DNA of 64,000 nt from Amaranthus tricolor. Lineage: Eukaryota > Streptophyta > Magnoliopsida > Caryophyllales > Amaranthaceae. Under the pieces are notes generated by a model, which saw only the letters and a program-made list of their open reading frames with translations, was not told the origin of the DNA and made no database searches. The translations under genes and the position numbers were made by a program. The stretch lies in assembly GCF_026212465.1 (NCBI RefSeq), contig NC_080058.1, positions 153,501 to 217,500 of the forward strand, written 5' to 3'. The first letter of the stretch is position 1. Each line of letters starts with the position of its first letter. Positions 36,744 to 50,333 of the stretch are shown piece after piece.

Positions 36744-39700
36744 TCAGGCAAACTTGAAACCGCCTGCTGGAATGTTGGGCTGAGTAGCACCAAAGTTGAA
36801 ACCCTGCTGGTTCATAGCTGCAGAACCCTCCTGAACAGCTTGCTCTTCTTCTTCAGCCCAGTACTTCTCCAACACTTTCACAGCCTTCTCATAAATGTCA
36901 TTGTTATCATGAGTTTGTAAGTTCTCGATCTTGTCCAACCCTTCGCATTCATCAATAAATTGAGCATATACATTCACTCCACCGTTCATTCCCATTTCTT
37001 TGTCAGCCTCTCCTACCTTTAGTATGTTCTCAAGCCCCTCAAGGGAAACCGTAACAATTCGTGGATCTGGGCATATCAAAAGATCACAGAGAGGTTTGAT
37101 ACAACCTTGATTAACCAAGAATCTGTTGAAACAAAAAATTCGGATGAAACTTGGTACAAGACATGAACTGCAAGTAAAAAACTTGAAAATACTATTGATA
37201 GTGCATTGATACAACTCTAAGATAGAGTCAGGCAGCAAGCTTCTTATTTAGCCGCATACCATATTCAATGTGAGCCCCTATGGAACCCAGTTCAAATAGC
37301 ATGAAATCAGATTTAAATAGACAAGCTGGAGCAACACACACCATTGGCCTTGCTCTTTCCACCATCAAAAAAAAAGGTGAAAAGATTTCAACAATCCAAT
37401 AAGTTTAGTCAAGGGATAAACGAATGTTAACAAGTTCAATATAAAACAAAATTAAGTTAGAAAATGGGCCAATAAGCAATAACCAGAGCTATATAACCCC
37501 CCAAGAACATGCCAAGATAGGCAACAAGTTTTAGAGACAATAGGTACGTAAGTGGACTCACTCTTGCAGGTCAATCTAAAGCAGAAAATAATGCATGCTG
37601 GTTCTGAAACTAAGTTATACATATTGGGTGGAAAATACAGATCTTCATCACCTATCCAAGTTTCTTTACATGGTTATGTCTAACCTACCCTTACTCATTC
37701 TTCCCTTAAAAAGGTTGTCGAGCCTTCCAATCCATACATTCATAGAAGCACATATGAATTTGATAGGCTTGGAATGCCTTGAAAAAGTTATGCTCATGAC
37801 ACACAAGGTAGCCCTAGACCCAATTCAGTGATACAAAAATTAGATTGTTTAAGGCCATTGTCACAAACTATTGTTCACTGGCACAAAAAAGAATGCAGGA
37901 GATAAAATTGTGAACCTCCCACCTTGATCTCTCTAAATATGGAAAGAAGGCGCCAGTCCTTTGATTCCAATAACAAAAGTAGTAAGGGATCTCCTAAAGC
38001 TTTATCTTTCCTCCCTCCCTCTTGCTCTCACTTTCAATTGGCCAGCTCAATAAAAGCTATGCGACCACTAAATCACCTCCCCATCCCACCCTCAATGCCC
38101 CAAAGAATACCGAACAAAAAAAAAACCCTCCATTACTGTGTAACGCACCCATCCTACTTCCAGAACACCCTCATGCCGCCAATGACATCTGTGTTCCACA
38201 CACTTTGATCAACCCCACTGCAAACTTAAAATAATTTTTAAAGAGAAAAAAGAAAAAGAATTGAAGATCATAATAGCAAACCTCTTATCTGCTTTGTAGG
38301 AAACAATCCTTTTTCAGACAACATCAGCCACAATTCCAGACCAGAAATCTTCAAGGCGAAAAGCAGATTAAGATAGAAAAGCCAGAGCTGCAGTTGTTTG
38401 GTGATATCACTACAGTGTAGTAAGTAGTAGTAACAGAAGAAAATATCGCTGAGAAGAGGAAAAGGAGAAGTGGAGGAGGTAAAAGTCAAGGAATAGGGTG
38501 AGAGAAGAAGAAGAGGAGAGAGAGATATGGAGAGAGCAAAGGCATTTTGTCCATCAAACACTCACTTCCTTTGTGTTACGGGATCCCAAATGCCACTCAT
38601 TCAATCTCCCAATTTGTCTCATCCATTTAGAATCTAGAAGCATGAAGGAGATGAAAATTGAGAACTACATAAGAAAATTTTAGAGAAGGGATGAAGATAA
38701 AATTAAGCCAAAACAGGTTTCAATATTAGATTCTAATATTCATGTTTTGCTAGCTTTTATAGAGGCGATTTGTGCTTTTTTTATGATTGGCAGTAGCTGG
38801 ATTGGAACACTAACAAGCCCAACCCTCAGTTACTCTTCATATGACACCAAAGAAGATGGCCACACTGTTGGCAACAAGTACTTAATTTTAACATGCCCAA
38901 GGATTTGATAAATTCAATAAACATATATCTAACGTCAATATGACCAATCTACCAAATATATCCAATCATAATATTACCTTCACATCGCAATCGATTAAAA
39001 AATCGCTTTAAGATGATAACTAAGATCTATATGATTTTGATAACTGATGTACATATATATTATCTTCCATTTTTTAAACTGTTGCACTCCTCTCAAAAAG
39101 CTTTCACATGAAAGGAAGTGTAACAATTATAAAAAGCAGTGGATAGTATTAGCTAAGATCACAAATACAGGCTGTCACAGCTCATGAAGAGAAAAGGGTG
39201 TAGACCTAGGTATCCCCGTGCCATCTATTTAGATGTATTCAGCACTATCTAAACAAAGAGCAGGAGAAAGGAGCACTGGCAGAACTCCCACTATCATGGA
39301 AAGAATCTGGAATTTTGATATCCATGTACTCACAAACTACTGTCCATATGCTAATCCCCCTATATCCCTCTTTTCATGTAACAAGTGCTCACCTCTTTCC
39401 ATAACAGATGCTCACCTCTTTTCATAACGGAAACTTATATATTCATCAGGAAGCAAAAAGGATACAAGGAAAGATGCTGACTTCTCTAGCACAAAATAAT
39501 ATCAGAGATGCCAGAAGTATAACAGGCATTGATCATGAAAAGCATACCTTATCTGATCGGGAGATCCGCCAGATGTAGCATTTGAAATTGCCCATGCAGC
39601 CTCCTTCTTGATGTCAAACTCTGCATTTTGGAGTAGGTACACGAGAGGCTGCACCAGACCAGCCTCTATAACAGCCTAAATCACAAATATTCTATGTATG

Positions 39701-42700
39701 AGCAGATTGACACAACAGCACAAAAGTATACGGGACATCCATAATCTAGCACATTATCCATCACCGTTGCTAGCACAAAACAAAATAAGAACTGGAAACT
39801 CTAACAACCAACACAAAAGACGGCTAACAACAAAACAAGTATACACTATTTGGAAGGCTTTCTACAAAATAAAAAAACACATGCAAATGCTCTAGATTTA
39901 GAATCAAAAATACACAGAAACATAAAAGAAAAGTAACAACTAAATGCTTCAAGTGAAAAAAGTGATAGAAGACCACAGGAGGCATCAATTTCAGCAAAAA
40001 CATTAAGGGGTGTTTGATTCAAGATGTCGGAATGTATTCCAAATCCTTTGAAATATGGTTAATTTATTTTCTACTGAGTCTGATACCCAAGAGGTTCTAA
40101 CTCCACCCAAATCCACAGGAGTTTGTAACTTTATTCTCCTCCCAAGCTTTTGAATCCAATCCACCCAAATATGGAACCTTAGAGGGGAGAGAAAAGGAAA
40201 CCAACACCCATCATTCATTAACTGAAGTCCTCAATCGGTAGTCTTATCTGCTGATTCTTTATTTCTAACGCATGTTCATTTGGCAACATGTCCTCAGATG
40301 ATTTTTTTTGTTTTTCCCATTCTCTTGATAGTCTACTTGTCATTGTTCTCTTTCTTCATCAAACATCAGAATAGTATTTTCTTCTCAACATTTTTGCTTC
40401 CTTCTTCTTTTTGGGTCAGTTTTTCCTGTTTATTCTTTAATTTTGTACTTTTTAGTTAACAAATCTATTTCCAGTTTTATATCCCCATTATAAATTTGTA
40501 CGATTTGTATCATGATGATCATTTGATTTCAATTAGTTTTCACTTTAAATTTGATTGTTGAAAAGAACTTTAACTTCACAGGGTTTAAGTTGAACAACAT
40601 TTTAAAAAAACAAATCAACATAATTTGTTCCATTATTGAACCAAACATACATATAAAGCTTGTAGAGGGCTCCTAATCCATACCCCCTAAAGTAAGAAAT
40701 TCCAATTCATACCATTCCAAACTTTTGACCACCACACGGTGTCTAATATTTTCAAATTAATGTTAGATAAAATAGAGATGTTGCGTACGACATCGAAAAA
40801 AATTAGCTAATTAATGAAATAGGCCTAAATTTTAGTCTTCAATTTTTTTTTGCAAATACCTGAATTTGAGCCTTATTTCCAGCAGTTATATTCGATATTG
40901 TCCAACATGCTTCCTTCTTGATGCTCTTTTTGTGATTTTGAGAGAGAAGTTGGTTGAGACAAGGAAGAACATTGTTGTCCAGTACAAACTGCAATTAAGT
41001 CCATAAACATGTTTGTTAAAGTTTAGAAGGGAAAGATAACGAATGAAAATAAATAACAAAGGAGATGAAAATAGTCCCTTCACGTAGTTTCTCATAAGAT
41101 TAGCTTGAACATTAATGTATTTTTTTTCCAACATTTTCACATTCCAAATTTCTCCCCAAGGGACATGGTCTAATAACATAAATACTTGAGAATATCAGTC
41201 CCTAAAATAAAAAATACATCTAACAGTAACCCAATGTAAAATATGAGTCCTAGCATTAAACCCACTAGATATAACAGCCTCCAGAACAAAAGCAAACACA
41301 GGAAGGACCCTTTAAAGTCTAAACTATGCACATCGACAACAAAAACATAAAGAACAGCAACCAAAAAGCACTAAAATCAGTACCTGGGTTTGGGTATCAT
41401 CTCCCGTAACAATATTCCCAACTGTTCGAAGAGCAGGAATGAGAACAGTTGGCGAAGGATGGCTAAACAATAGAAGGATTCAAATTAGCCATAACATCCA
41501 GGAATAAAAAACTAATGGCCAAATACACAACGTCATTCAATGAAAATAAAGGTGTAAAAGAATGTACTAAAAGTGAAGACAGGGGTAAGTCCAACAACAT
41601 ACAGAAGGAGCTGAATAAGCCGTGGGCATACTCCAGATTCAATGACAGTCTGAATTTTGTCATTAGGGCCATCAGACAAATACGAAAGGGCCCAGCAGGC
41701 ATCTGTTAAAACTTCTTCGTCATTTAGATGAATAAGGTGTCGAAGAATCGGTAACGCAGGTTTAACCTATAAAATCCAGAAAAAATAACTTCGGTGACAT
41801 GGCCTTTCAATTATAATTTTCTACACAAATCAGAACATTCTAGCTAAAACTAAAAACCTGTTCAAAGGGTGCCGGTGGTTTGCCACGACAAAAGTTGGAC
41901 AATGTCCAGGTAGCATTCCTCAGCATTGACAGTTTGGAGTTTTCATTCAGCTGAGATAACAATGGCGCGAGTGCACCATGATTCAGTACAAGATCCCTAC
42001 AGCTTGGAGAGTCGCCAGCAACGTTTCCCAATGCCCACACTGCCTGCACATCACAAAATTTTGTGACTTCTTACATCTCAAAGAAGTCATCAAGAAATAA
42101 ACAATCAAGACCTAAAGATAATAAAGAATGTACATTTGTTGAAAAAATCTAGATACAAATATGATGAAAAAATGAACTTCAACCATTCAAAAACATTAGT
42201 TCCAACTCCCAACTCTATTAAGAAAACTGCAAAAAAGGCATATTAAAGGACAATTAACATGTACAAAGGCATTACTTGGAATCAACGTAAAATTTTTGCA
42301 GAACAAAATAAACCTGATATTCAACCAGAGCTTACCAAAAAAAGTGCATAACATGGAGTAAAAAATTCCAAGATAATTACCTGCTCCCGGACATCATCAC
42401 TGGGAGACGCTAAGAGCTGAACAAACTTTGGGACAGCACCATGGTCAATAACAACTCTTGTGTGTTCCGAAGTCCCAGATGCCACATTAGTCAAAGCCCA
42501 TGCAGCTTCAAACTGAGGATAGGACAAATGGTAAATTTACTAAATGGCAAGTCGGTAACCCGCAAGACAAATCTTCACAATTTCAGACAATCAGTTGCCC
42601 ACCTGAAGTTGAGGTAGATCAAGCCTGTCAAGGAATTCCACAAACTTTGGGATAACACCAGCTCTAATAACTTCGTCAATCGGAGGGCACCGTTCTACAG

Positions 42701-44661
42701 AAGAATGCAATCAAATGGCATAAACAATTTTTCATGAAAAAACGGTATATCAAAGTGGTGAGTGAACATCTAGTACACACCAATGGACAAAAGCTTTCTG
42801 AACTGAGTGGTTGCCTCTAATTGCAAAGCAGGATCAGCAGATGCTACTCCTTGAACCATTATAGGAATACTTTCCAACTGTTTCACAACAAAAAACTGTA
42901 GTTAGTTTATGAGTGATTTGACAAATCGAGCTTCATAGTTCACAGAACCCTATGTCATATGATTGTATCCCGGAAACCGATAGCAATCTATAAATTTCAA
43001 GGGAAAGTAATTTTAAAACATTTCCCTACCATCCTTGAATATTTTTATGTTTTGCAAAATCAAGCCTGTGGGTCATAGAGGCATTTGCAAAGCAAGTCGC
43101 CGCTCAAAGCCCTTAATTTTAAGGGCCTCAATTATATATACATAGTACTTATTTTATATATATGGCGTCCTTAAAAAAGAAAATAATGTGAAAGTATTGA
43201 AAAGAGCCTCAAAGCCCTTAATTTTAAGGGCCTCAATTATATATACATGGCATTGCTACATCAGATGTTGGTCTTCCTTGTTGAAACCAGAACATCAAAA
43301 GATTTAACAGTGAAGGCGTGCAAAGAGCCCTCTAAAGTGTTAAAACATTATGTGAAAGTAATGAACAATGCTCGTTTGTATTATGTATGGCCTATAAGAA
43401 AAACTATCTAAAAAAACAAAGATTCTACAGCAGTTTCATGAAATTAAGTACTCCTAAGAACTTTATTTATAACAAAACAAAAATCATATAAGATAAAAGA
43501 CATGCTTCTTTAGAATTTATAAAACTAAATTCAAGCCTTCATTAAGTGTTCAATGCTTGCTACAAATCACTATTTTAATTTACTTTTACACATTAAAACG
43601 GGAGCATTGCCGATCGATCAGCTATGATGTACAAAATCCTGAAACCATTCAGTTAGGAAATTTAGAAGCTTACACCGTTTACGTTTGCATTTAGTCCCTT
43701 GAACATGGCAATTGACCAATTGTCATCCTACTTAGTAAATATTATATTTAATCGCACAAACATCCCAATCAAAACTCTCTGGTAACAATCCTAAGACATC
43801 ATGTTTAAGAATCTTGGACAAAGCAATCAAAAACTACATTAACAGTCTTCAAAAAAACTGAATATAAATGATTCACCGAGAATTTGAGACAATAAAACAG
43901 CATTTAAGCCACAAATCCTAAAATATAGATTAAAGAAGCAAGCTTGATAACCATGCCACCCCGACCCAATATTTGAATCGCAGATACAACATGGGTAGTA
44001 ATCGATGGTGATCTTACACCCCCAATTCCCAAACACTTCAAATCAGAAGACTCATAAATCCAAGCAACATAAATCGATACAAATTTCCAAGAAGTTAAAA
44101 AATATCAAGCACAATTCTCAATTTCTCATCATATCAGTTCATCAGCCAACGAATCACACTAAAACCCAACAAATCTGAACTCCAAAATCAGTCATCAAAC
44201 CAAAAATACACACTAAATCAACTCAAAAACTCTACTTTCAAACTAAATAAGTCCAACAAAAAAAAACAAATATAAACATCCAAAACCTAAACTTAGCAAG
44301 TATCAATGAAGATTAATCTTAAACAGAATTAAACAACCCACAAAACCAAAGATCGAAAAACAAAATTATTAAACATTTTACGAAACCCAAAAACACAACA
44401 AAAATCCAAAAGTAAAAATAAATTCGATACCTTCTTGTCGAGATTCTGAGGAACATCATTGTTAAGAGGTTGAGATTGAGATTGGGATTGATTTTGAAGG
44501 ACTAAACCTTCTCTACGCTTCTTCAAAAGATTATCTTCCCTCTTATTCTTCCTGATCTCCACCAAATTATCCTCTCTACGACGACGAGCTTCGTCGGCAT
44601 CAACCCCAAGTTTGTAAGATTTCTTCCTTACTTCTGTCCTTGAATTGGGTCTCAACGACAT
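36744..44661 (-). CDS. IMPA4: Importin subunit alpha (IMPA-4-like nuclear import receptor)
   Basis: Ten exons give 538 residues: 44661-44431, 42877-42781, 42694-42603, 42512-42381, 42043-41858, 41766-41603, 41462-41384, 40988-40860, 39675-39548, 37122-36744. Importin alpha binds nuclear localisation signals and links cargo to importin beta. Residues 1-77 hold the IBB domain with the basic run [20 protein letters not shown] (24-43) and KKRRE. Armadillo repeats follow with the NLS-binding Trp/Asn ladder ([68 protein letters not shown]). The acidic YWAEEEEQ tail ends GGFKFA. The IBB sequence and the C-terminus favour the IMPA-4 type over IMPA-1/2, and the neighbours agree. A QSQSQSQP low-complexity patch follows the IBB. 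Introns 1 (1.55 kb) and 9 (2.4 kb) are long; a CT tract lies in the leader. Confidence 0.95.
43103..43248. repeat. Exact 41-bp direct repeat in importin alpha intron 1
   Basis: The sequence from CTCAAAGCCC to TATATATACAT occurs identically at 43103-43143 and 43208-43248, 105 bp apart. Each copy contains the palindrome CCCTTAATTTTAAGGG. A related but diverged stretch lies near 34930-35050. This may be a recent local duplication of a repeat fragment. Confidence 0.7.
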
Positions 44662-44740
44662 TGTTGAATTCTTGTTCTGCTTTTTTCTTTGAGCAAATTG
44701 CCCTCAAAGGTGTTCGATGAAATGCGTCAAAGAAAAAAGG

Positions 44741-44759
44741 CAGAGAGAGAGAGAGAGAA
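44741..44759 (-). promoter_or_regulatory. CT microsatellite in the importin alpha 5' region
   Basis: The reverse strand has about nine CT units some 80 bp upstream of the ATG. CT/GA tracts are common in plant core promoters and 5' UTRs. No TATA box is evident here. Confidence 0.45.
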
Positions 44760-46369
44760 GAGATTAGAAAATGAGGAGACGGGGAGAAGAAGAGGATGAC
44801 AATACTGTGTTGAATCTTGATTCGGGTGCTTTGTCCGGGTATGGGTACCGAGTTTTTGGGACGACTGTTTATTTGGTTTTTATATCCCATTCAATTAATT
44901 AAAAATTTTTATTTTATTTTAGGGGAAATTGTTAAAAATAAAATAACCTTTACTTGATCCGTTAAAAATAAATTTAATTATGGTTTATTTTTTAAAAAAA
45001 TTTATATATTTGGTATAATTTCTCTACATAAACTTAACTATTGTTTATTTTTAATTCTTGACTCACAAAAAAATTTTGAAAATTATTATAAATGATAGGT
45101 CAGTTAATATTTAGCAAATATATCAATAAATTAGTTTATTTAACAATAAATAATAGGTGGGTTTATTTTCAGCATATCAAGTATAAATTGGTTTATTATT
45201 AACAATTTACCCTTTATTTTATAATTAGTTGATGTGCTATATTTTGAGGTGGTTTATTGACCTCTATTTAGGAGTATTTATCTATTAACTAGAATTAATT
45301 TTTATTAATTGCAACCTAATTTTATAAGTTTAAAATATTTTAACTTTTTTATTATGATTCTCTCTTACTAATTAAAGTTGATTTTTATTAATTAAAACTG
45401 ATACCGATTAAAATCAAATTTTATAGATTATAAATTTATAACTAATTTTACTAATTAATACTACTTATTTTTACTTATTATTTATTTTTAATTTCATACT
45501 CCCTTCTTTAGGCTATACATCTAAAAAAAGAAAATGTGTACAAAGAATTAAAGATATATTGAAAGGGAAAAACCTATATGGATAAAAATAAATTAATTAT
45601 TATAAATAAATTTAATTTTATAATAAATAAATGTAACGAAGTAATTGATATATTAATTTATTTGATTTTATGTCAATAAATATATAGTCTAATTAGAATT
45701 CTATCCATCGAATTGAAATTGAACTAGTCTAATAGTGATAGGGGATTTGGAAAGAAGTAAGATTTGATTTTAGATTCTCTAGTTCATTTTACATAATTTT
45801 CTTATTTGAAATCCATCTTCTTTAAATTTCATTCACACATTTTTAATGTCATTCACACAATTCAATATAACTTTTCATTTAGAATCATATTTATACATTG
45901 TCTAACAAAACATTACATATTTTTCAAAAAAAAAATTACGCATTCTTAGACTACTATCAAAAATCATCTGATTTCTCTTTAATGTAAACCTATCGAGACA
46001 TAGAGAGTTCACATGTAATAATAATAATTATTATTATTATTGTTATATAATTAATTAAAAATATTTCAATGAGAAATTAAATAGATACAAGTTTTAATTT
46101 GATTTTGTTGTGTAGGGGAGTTGTCTCTAGACTTATTAGATTATTAATTTGATATTTCAATGGAAGAACACAATGATTTTATATATGTTATTTCTATTTT
46201 AGGTCCAATTATAGCATTTATGTTTTCAAGTATAACACTCGATGATTTTCATTTTGAGTGTTATAGTAAATAAACGATAAATGATTTTTCCGAAATCTCA
46301 ATTTAAAGCTTAATTGAATTTCATGTGAAGTATGATGCACATAATTCATAAGAATTGTAATTTTTATTA

Positions 46370-47430
46370 AATGGGTTTGGGTTGAGACTTTTGGCCCAAT
46401 TAATTAAATGGGTTGACTCGACCTGATCTGTTTATTAAATGGGTTAGATTCAGGACAAAATTTTAAACCTAAAAAAACCTGTATAACCCATTTAATTAGA
46501 TGTGTTAATTTCGAGTTAAATCAATAAGTATAAGTTAAACATAGTTCATTTAATATTTTCGTATTTTTCATAGTAAATACAAAATAAACAACAAATTAAT
46601 ATAAAGTTAGAATTAAAGCCTAAAAAATTAGAGTTAATCAATGTTAAAAATCTTAAAACGAAACAAAAAAATTATAAACGGGTTAAGTGGGTCGAAATCA
46701 GGTCAACCTAATCTGTTGCAGGTTGTGTTTGTTGAACATTTAGAGTATATAGACCTAGATTTGTATTCGTAAGCTTTGCTTGGTGAAACATTACTTTAAT
46801 TAATAAGCTTTGCTTGGTGAAATACTTTTGTTTCAAAAAAAGGTATTGTTTGATACATAACTCTATAAATAGAGGTTACATGCAAAGGGACATTTCATCC
46901 CATCTCCATATCAATTCTTATTTCTTTCTTAAGAATACTCACATTCTTGTTCTTTCTTTCATGAGATAATAAATTAATTCTCAATATCATCAAAGTTCTT
47001 AATTCACAATAATACTTGTATTTACTATTGCAATTTCCTTGTGCTAGGATTTTGTTGTGTAGATTGTATCTCATTGTGAATTTCATTTTATCATCCCAAG
47101 TACCTTTGTGGGAGAAATATATAGGAAAGTGCATGAACGCCTTCTACTCATATCAAGTTTCCGAGCGACTTCTTTGATTGTCGCAACCATATCTTCATCG
47201 TCTCCTTGATGATTCAACAAGAGTTCAAGGCCATATACAAAGTATTACAAATAGTGTAGATTTATCTTGTAACACATATTTGTAATACATCATTATTGTA
47301 ATAGGGTCAACGTTGTGATTTTCGACCCAATCAACTAAATGGGTTGGATTTGGGTCAAGGATTTTCTGACCTGTTTATATATGACATGAACCCGAACCCC
47401 ACCCTATCTGACTTGTTTGACAGACCAAAA
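46370..47430. repeat. Degenerate repeat block with TATA-bearing, LTR-like centre
   Basis: Both flanks (46375-46500 and 47300-47430) are made of GGGTTGACTCGACC / AACCCGAACCCC-type words common at the ends of plant non-autonomous elements. The centre has a good TATA box (CTCTATAAATAGAGG, 46861-46875), a pyrimidine-rich leader-like stretch and a duplicated AAGCTTTGCTTGGTGAAA (about 46773-46822). The centre resembles a retroelement LTR or promoter nested in another repeat. I could not find clean ends or a target duplication. Confidence 0.35.
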
Positions 47431-47817
47431 TTTTTACTTTGATATTATGATTGGAATAATGAAATTAAACTAATTCATTTCATGTATAAAGAATATCTCA
47501 CTATAAAACAGTCTGACACAAAAATTTGTGAATTATATTTGATCATCTATAAAAGAGTTAGCTTGATTGGTTATGTGCAAACTTTTGGACAAATATCTCT
47601 TCTCTTTTTCATATAACGTATTGATTGTATGGTTGTTATTCCTAGAATAAAATGTGTGATTAATATGCTCTATCAATTATGTTATTAATAGTGAAACAAT
47701 CCCTTAGGTCTTGACCTTTGAACTTTTAAGCTAACCTTGTAACCTTTAGAATAATCACCACAACTACAATTTTTTTTAACCAATTTATTTTGCTTAATAA
47801 GAGTTCATAATCACAGC

Positions 47818-48770
47818 TGGACCTGGGAAAACGGTCGGTCGGTCGGGTTTTGGGTCGGATCAATTTCGGTCGGGTCATTTTCGGGTCGGGTCAGTTTCGG
47901 ATCAGGTCAGTTTCAGGTCGGATCACTCTGGGTTTCGGGTAGGTTCGGATTGACCCAACGGGTTACCATAAAACATTAGAATATCCAATCGACTAATTCA
48001 ACATAAAAAAAAATCATTAAAATGTCTAAAAAAAATCATTAGAGAAATTACATGTACGATTTTCAAAAAATAGTTGGTATGTCAGGTTCATTTAAGTGCA
48101 AGAAAAATAGGGGAATTAATACTTATTTTGAAAGACTTGTAAGATACGCGCTTTATAAAAGTTATTTTGTTTATTATAATTGTAACGTTAGATAAAAATG
48201 ACGTTAAAATTATCTTCACAATTTTCATGTTAGAAAGATATACAACTAACTAAGTACTTATTTCGTCTTATAAGATAAGCGTTTTATAATTTAGGGTAGC
48301 GACATTCGTTTTTTGAAAAGCTCATTCAAACGTGCGAAACGTTCGTATAAATTATATTGATTTGCTTACTGAAATGTAGAAGAATTAAAAACTCATTTGA
48401 CTGATTTAACAAGATACATGTATTCAATTAAGATGATTAATAACGTCCTGTTTTTAAAGAAAAATAATTACGATGGCTAAAAAGACGTTAAATACGTGTT
48501 TTTTGAGATCTATTGATGAGTTTTAGGGTTCAAGTGATATACTCAATATGTTGAGATACTTTGAAAACTAAAATTTTATTTGAAATGAATTCTAACATTG
48601 AAATTACTCTAAAAATTGATATTAAATCGGTCAAAACGGGTCGGTTTCCGGTCGGGTAATTATCGGGTCGGTCATGTTTCGGATTAAGTCGCTTTCGGGT
48701 CGGTCGGGTTCGAATTTTGTCGGGTCGAGTCCCGGGTTCATTTTCGGGTCGGATCAAATTTTCCCAGGTC
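47818..48770. mobile_element. Mutator-like non-autonomous element, 953 bp
   Basis: A perfect 10-bp direct repeat TAATCACAGC flanks the element (47808-47817 and 48771-48780). The ends are inverted: (TG)GACCTGGGAAAA at the left and TTTTCCCAGGTC at the right, 12 bp. About 130-150 bp inside each end are irregular arrays of GGGTCGG/CGGTCGGGT words in the same orientation at both ends. The middle is AT-rich and non-coding. A 9-10-bp duplication suggests a MULE-type transposase acted on it. Confidence 0.75.
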
Positions 48771-48935
48771 TAATCACAGCGCACCTAATTTAAGTCCAAA
48801 GTCCTAGTACCACTCATACAATACATTATTTACCTTAGTGCTCCAAAACCAAACCAAAAAAACACATACGTATGGACGTTTGTCAATTGGTGGTTAATTA
48901 TTAGTTAGTTGTTTTGTATATTGACATTTTAGTAT

Positions 48936-49202
48936 TACTCCCTCTAATTTAGAACTAATGTTTTATTTGCTTTTTGAACACTATTTATCTCTTACTCAAA
49001 ATTTGTATTTTATTATTAATCTATAAGTTAAAACATAGTTATGTGGAATTTTGTTTGATTTGTCTCAATGCAAAGATTATTCATATCAACTTTCCACAAT
49101 TTTTAATAATGCACAATTAGAAATATTAAGAATTAAATAAATATATTGAATAAAGTGTATAAAGTAAATGAAACGACATTAATAGTGAATTGGAAGGAAT
49201 AT
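48936..49202. mobile_element. Stowaway-like MITE
   Basis: It starts CTCCCTCTAATTTAG after a TA and shares interior words (TTTATTATTAATCTATAAGT, AAAACATAGTTATGTGGAAT) with the 1217-1475 element. The right end is decayed (GAATTGGAAGGAATA). Confidence 0.6.
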
Positions 49203-49769
49203 TAATTTTATGGTTAGTCGTCAAGTCAAAATTTGGAAGACATGAAGTGAACATGAGGAACTAACACTTATATCAAATTTTATTATTATGCTCACAATAA
49301 AAGTGGAATTGTAGCCATTAATCTTTTTAAAAATTGTTGTAAAAAGTATTAGATTACCAAAACCTTTAATCATGATTATAATCGCAACGATTTAAGTCGT
49401 TGCAAAAAAATACATTTAACAATGAAAAGTAATTTTTTGCAATAAAATTTATTATTGCTAAAAATGATTTTTCTTGTATTGATTGTGAATTGAATTAAAT
49501 GATAGGAGTAAAATATTTTGGCATTTTGTTCTTTCTTTCCTATTTTTTTCAAGAATTTTATGTTTGATGTACTTGAATTTGTTTAAAGTGTTTTAAGTGG
49601 TTGCTGGTGTTTCCAGACAAAAAAATATAATGGTTTTTCTATATCTAATACTTGTATGATTTTTCATAATATATACTTATATTACTCTTTAAAATTTTTA
49701 TTTATATAAAGTTCTATACTTATAACTTCGTGTATTATATTAATTTCTAAATAAATTCCTTACAAAATA

Positions 49770-50067
49770 CTCCCTTCACACCAATATAATTGTCACATTT
49801 TCTTATTTGGTAAAACCATAACAATTGTCATATTTCTATTTTTGTCAATCTTTTTTTTATCTAAATATCCTTAGTTCACACAAGTAATTACGAATATACC
49901 CCCATATACCTTATTTACCTAACTACCCTTCACTACTTACCCTTTACTAATTACCCTTCGCTAATTACCCTTCACTACTTACCCAACTACCACCTTTTTA
50001 ATAGACCACACACCACTCTTAATATTCGTGCCCAAACAAATGAGACATTTATATTGATAGATGGGAG
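49770..50067. mobile_element. Stowaway-like MITE of a second family, 298 bp
   Basis: Inverted ends CTCCCTTCACACCAATATAA (left) and CTCCCATCTATCAATATAAA (right, reverse complement), flanked by TA on both sides (49768-49769 and 50068-50069). The interior holds a run of ACTACCCTTCACTA-type words. It ends about 270 bp upstream of the small gene at 50334, so it may form part of that promoter region. Confidence 0.7.
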
Positions 50068-50333
50068 TATTTTTGTAAAAGAACTTACAAAATAATTTTA
50101 TAAATAAGAAAAACATTAAAGAAAACCAAATCAAGAATCACGTGCATTTGCAAACTCCCCATACAATGGGCCCCACGAATCCATATATCTCATAAAACCT
50201 TAGCCCCAACCCAACTAATTCAAATCATTTCATAACAAAGACCCTTAAAATTCCCCTTTTCTTTTTTCTTTTTCCTCCTTTTCCTTTAATCCTCCAAACA
50301 ATTCTCAAGGAGACAAGAGAAGACAACTAACAG

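Larger units (their letters stand above)
44890..50250. other. Repeat-rich gene-poor region
   Basis: More than 5 kb without a gene I can support. It contains a repeat block with LTR-like promoter features (46370-47430), a Mutator-like element (47818-48770), two MITEs (48936-49202 and 49770-50067) and AT-rich spacer. The ORFs seen are short, AT-driven and overlap the repeats. Confidence 0.55.

Noticed and set aside
38268..38683. Frames of 61-97 codons on both strands inside importin intron 9
   Set aside because: Purine/pyrimidine-rich low-complexity DNA (GAAGAAGAGGAGAGA) gives long frames by composition alone.
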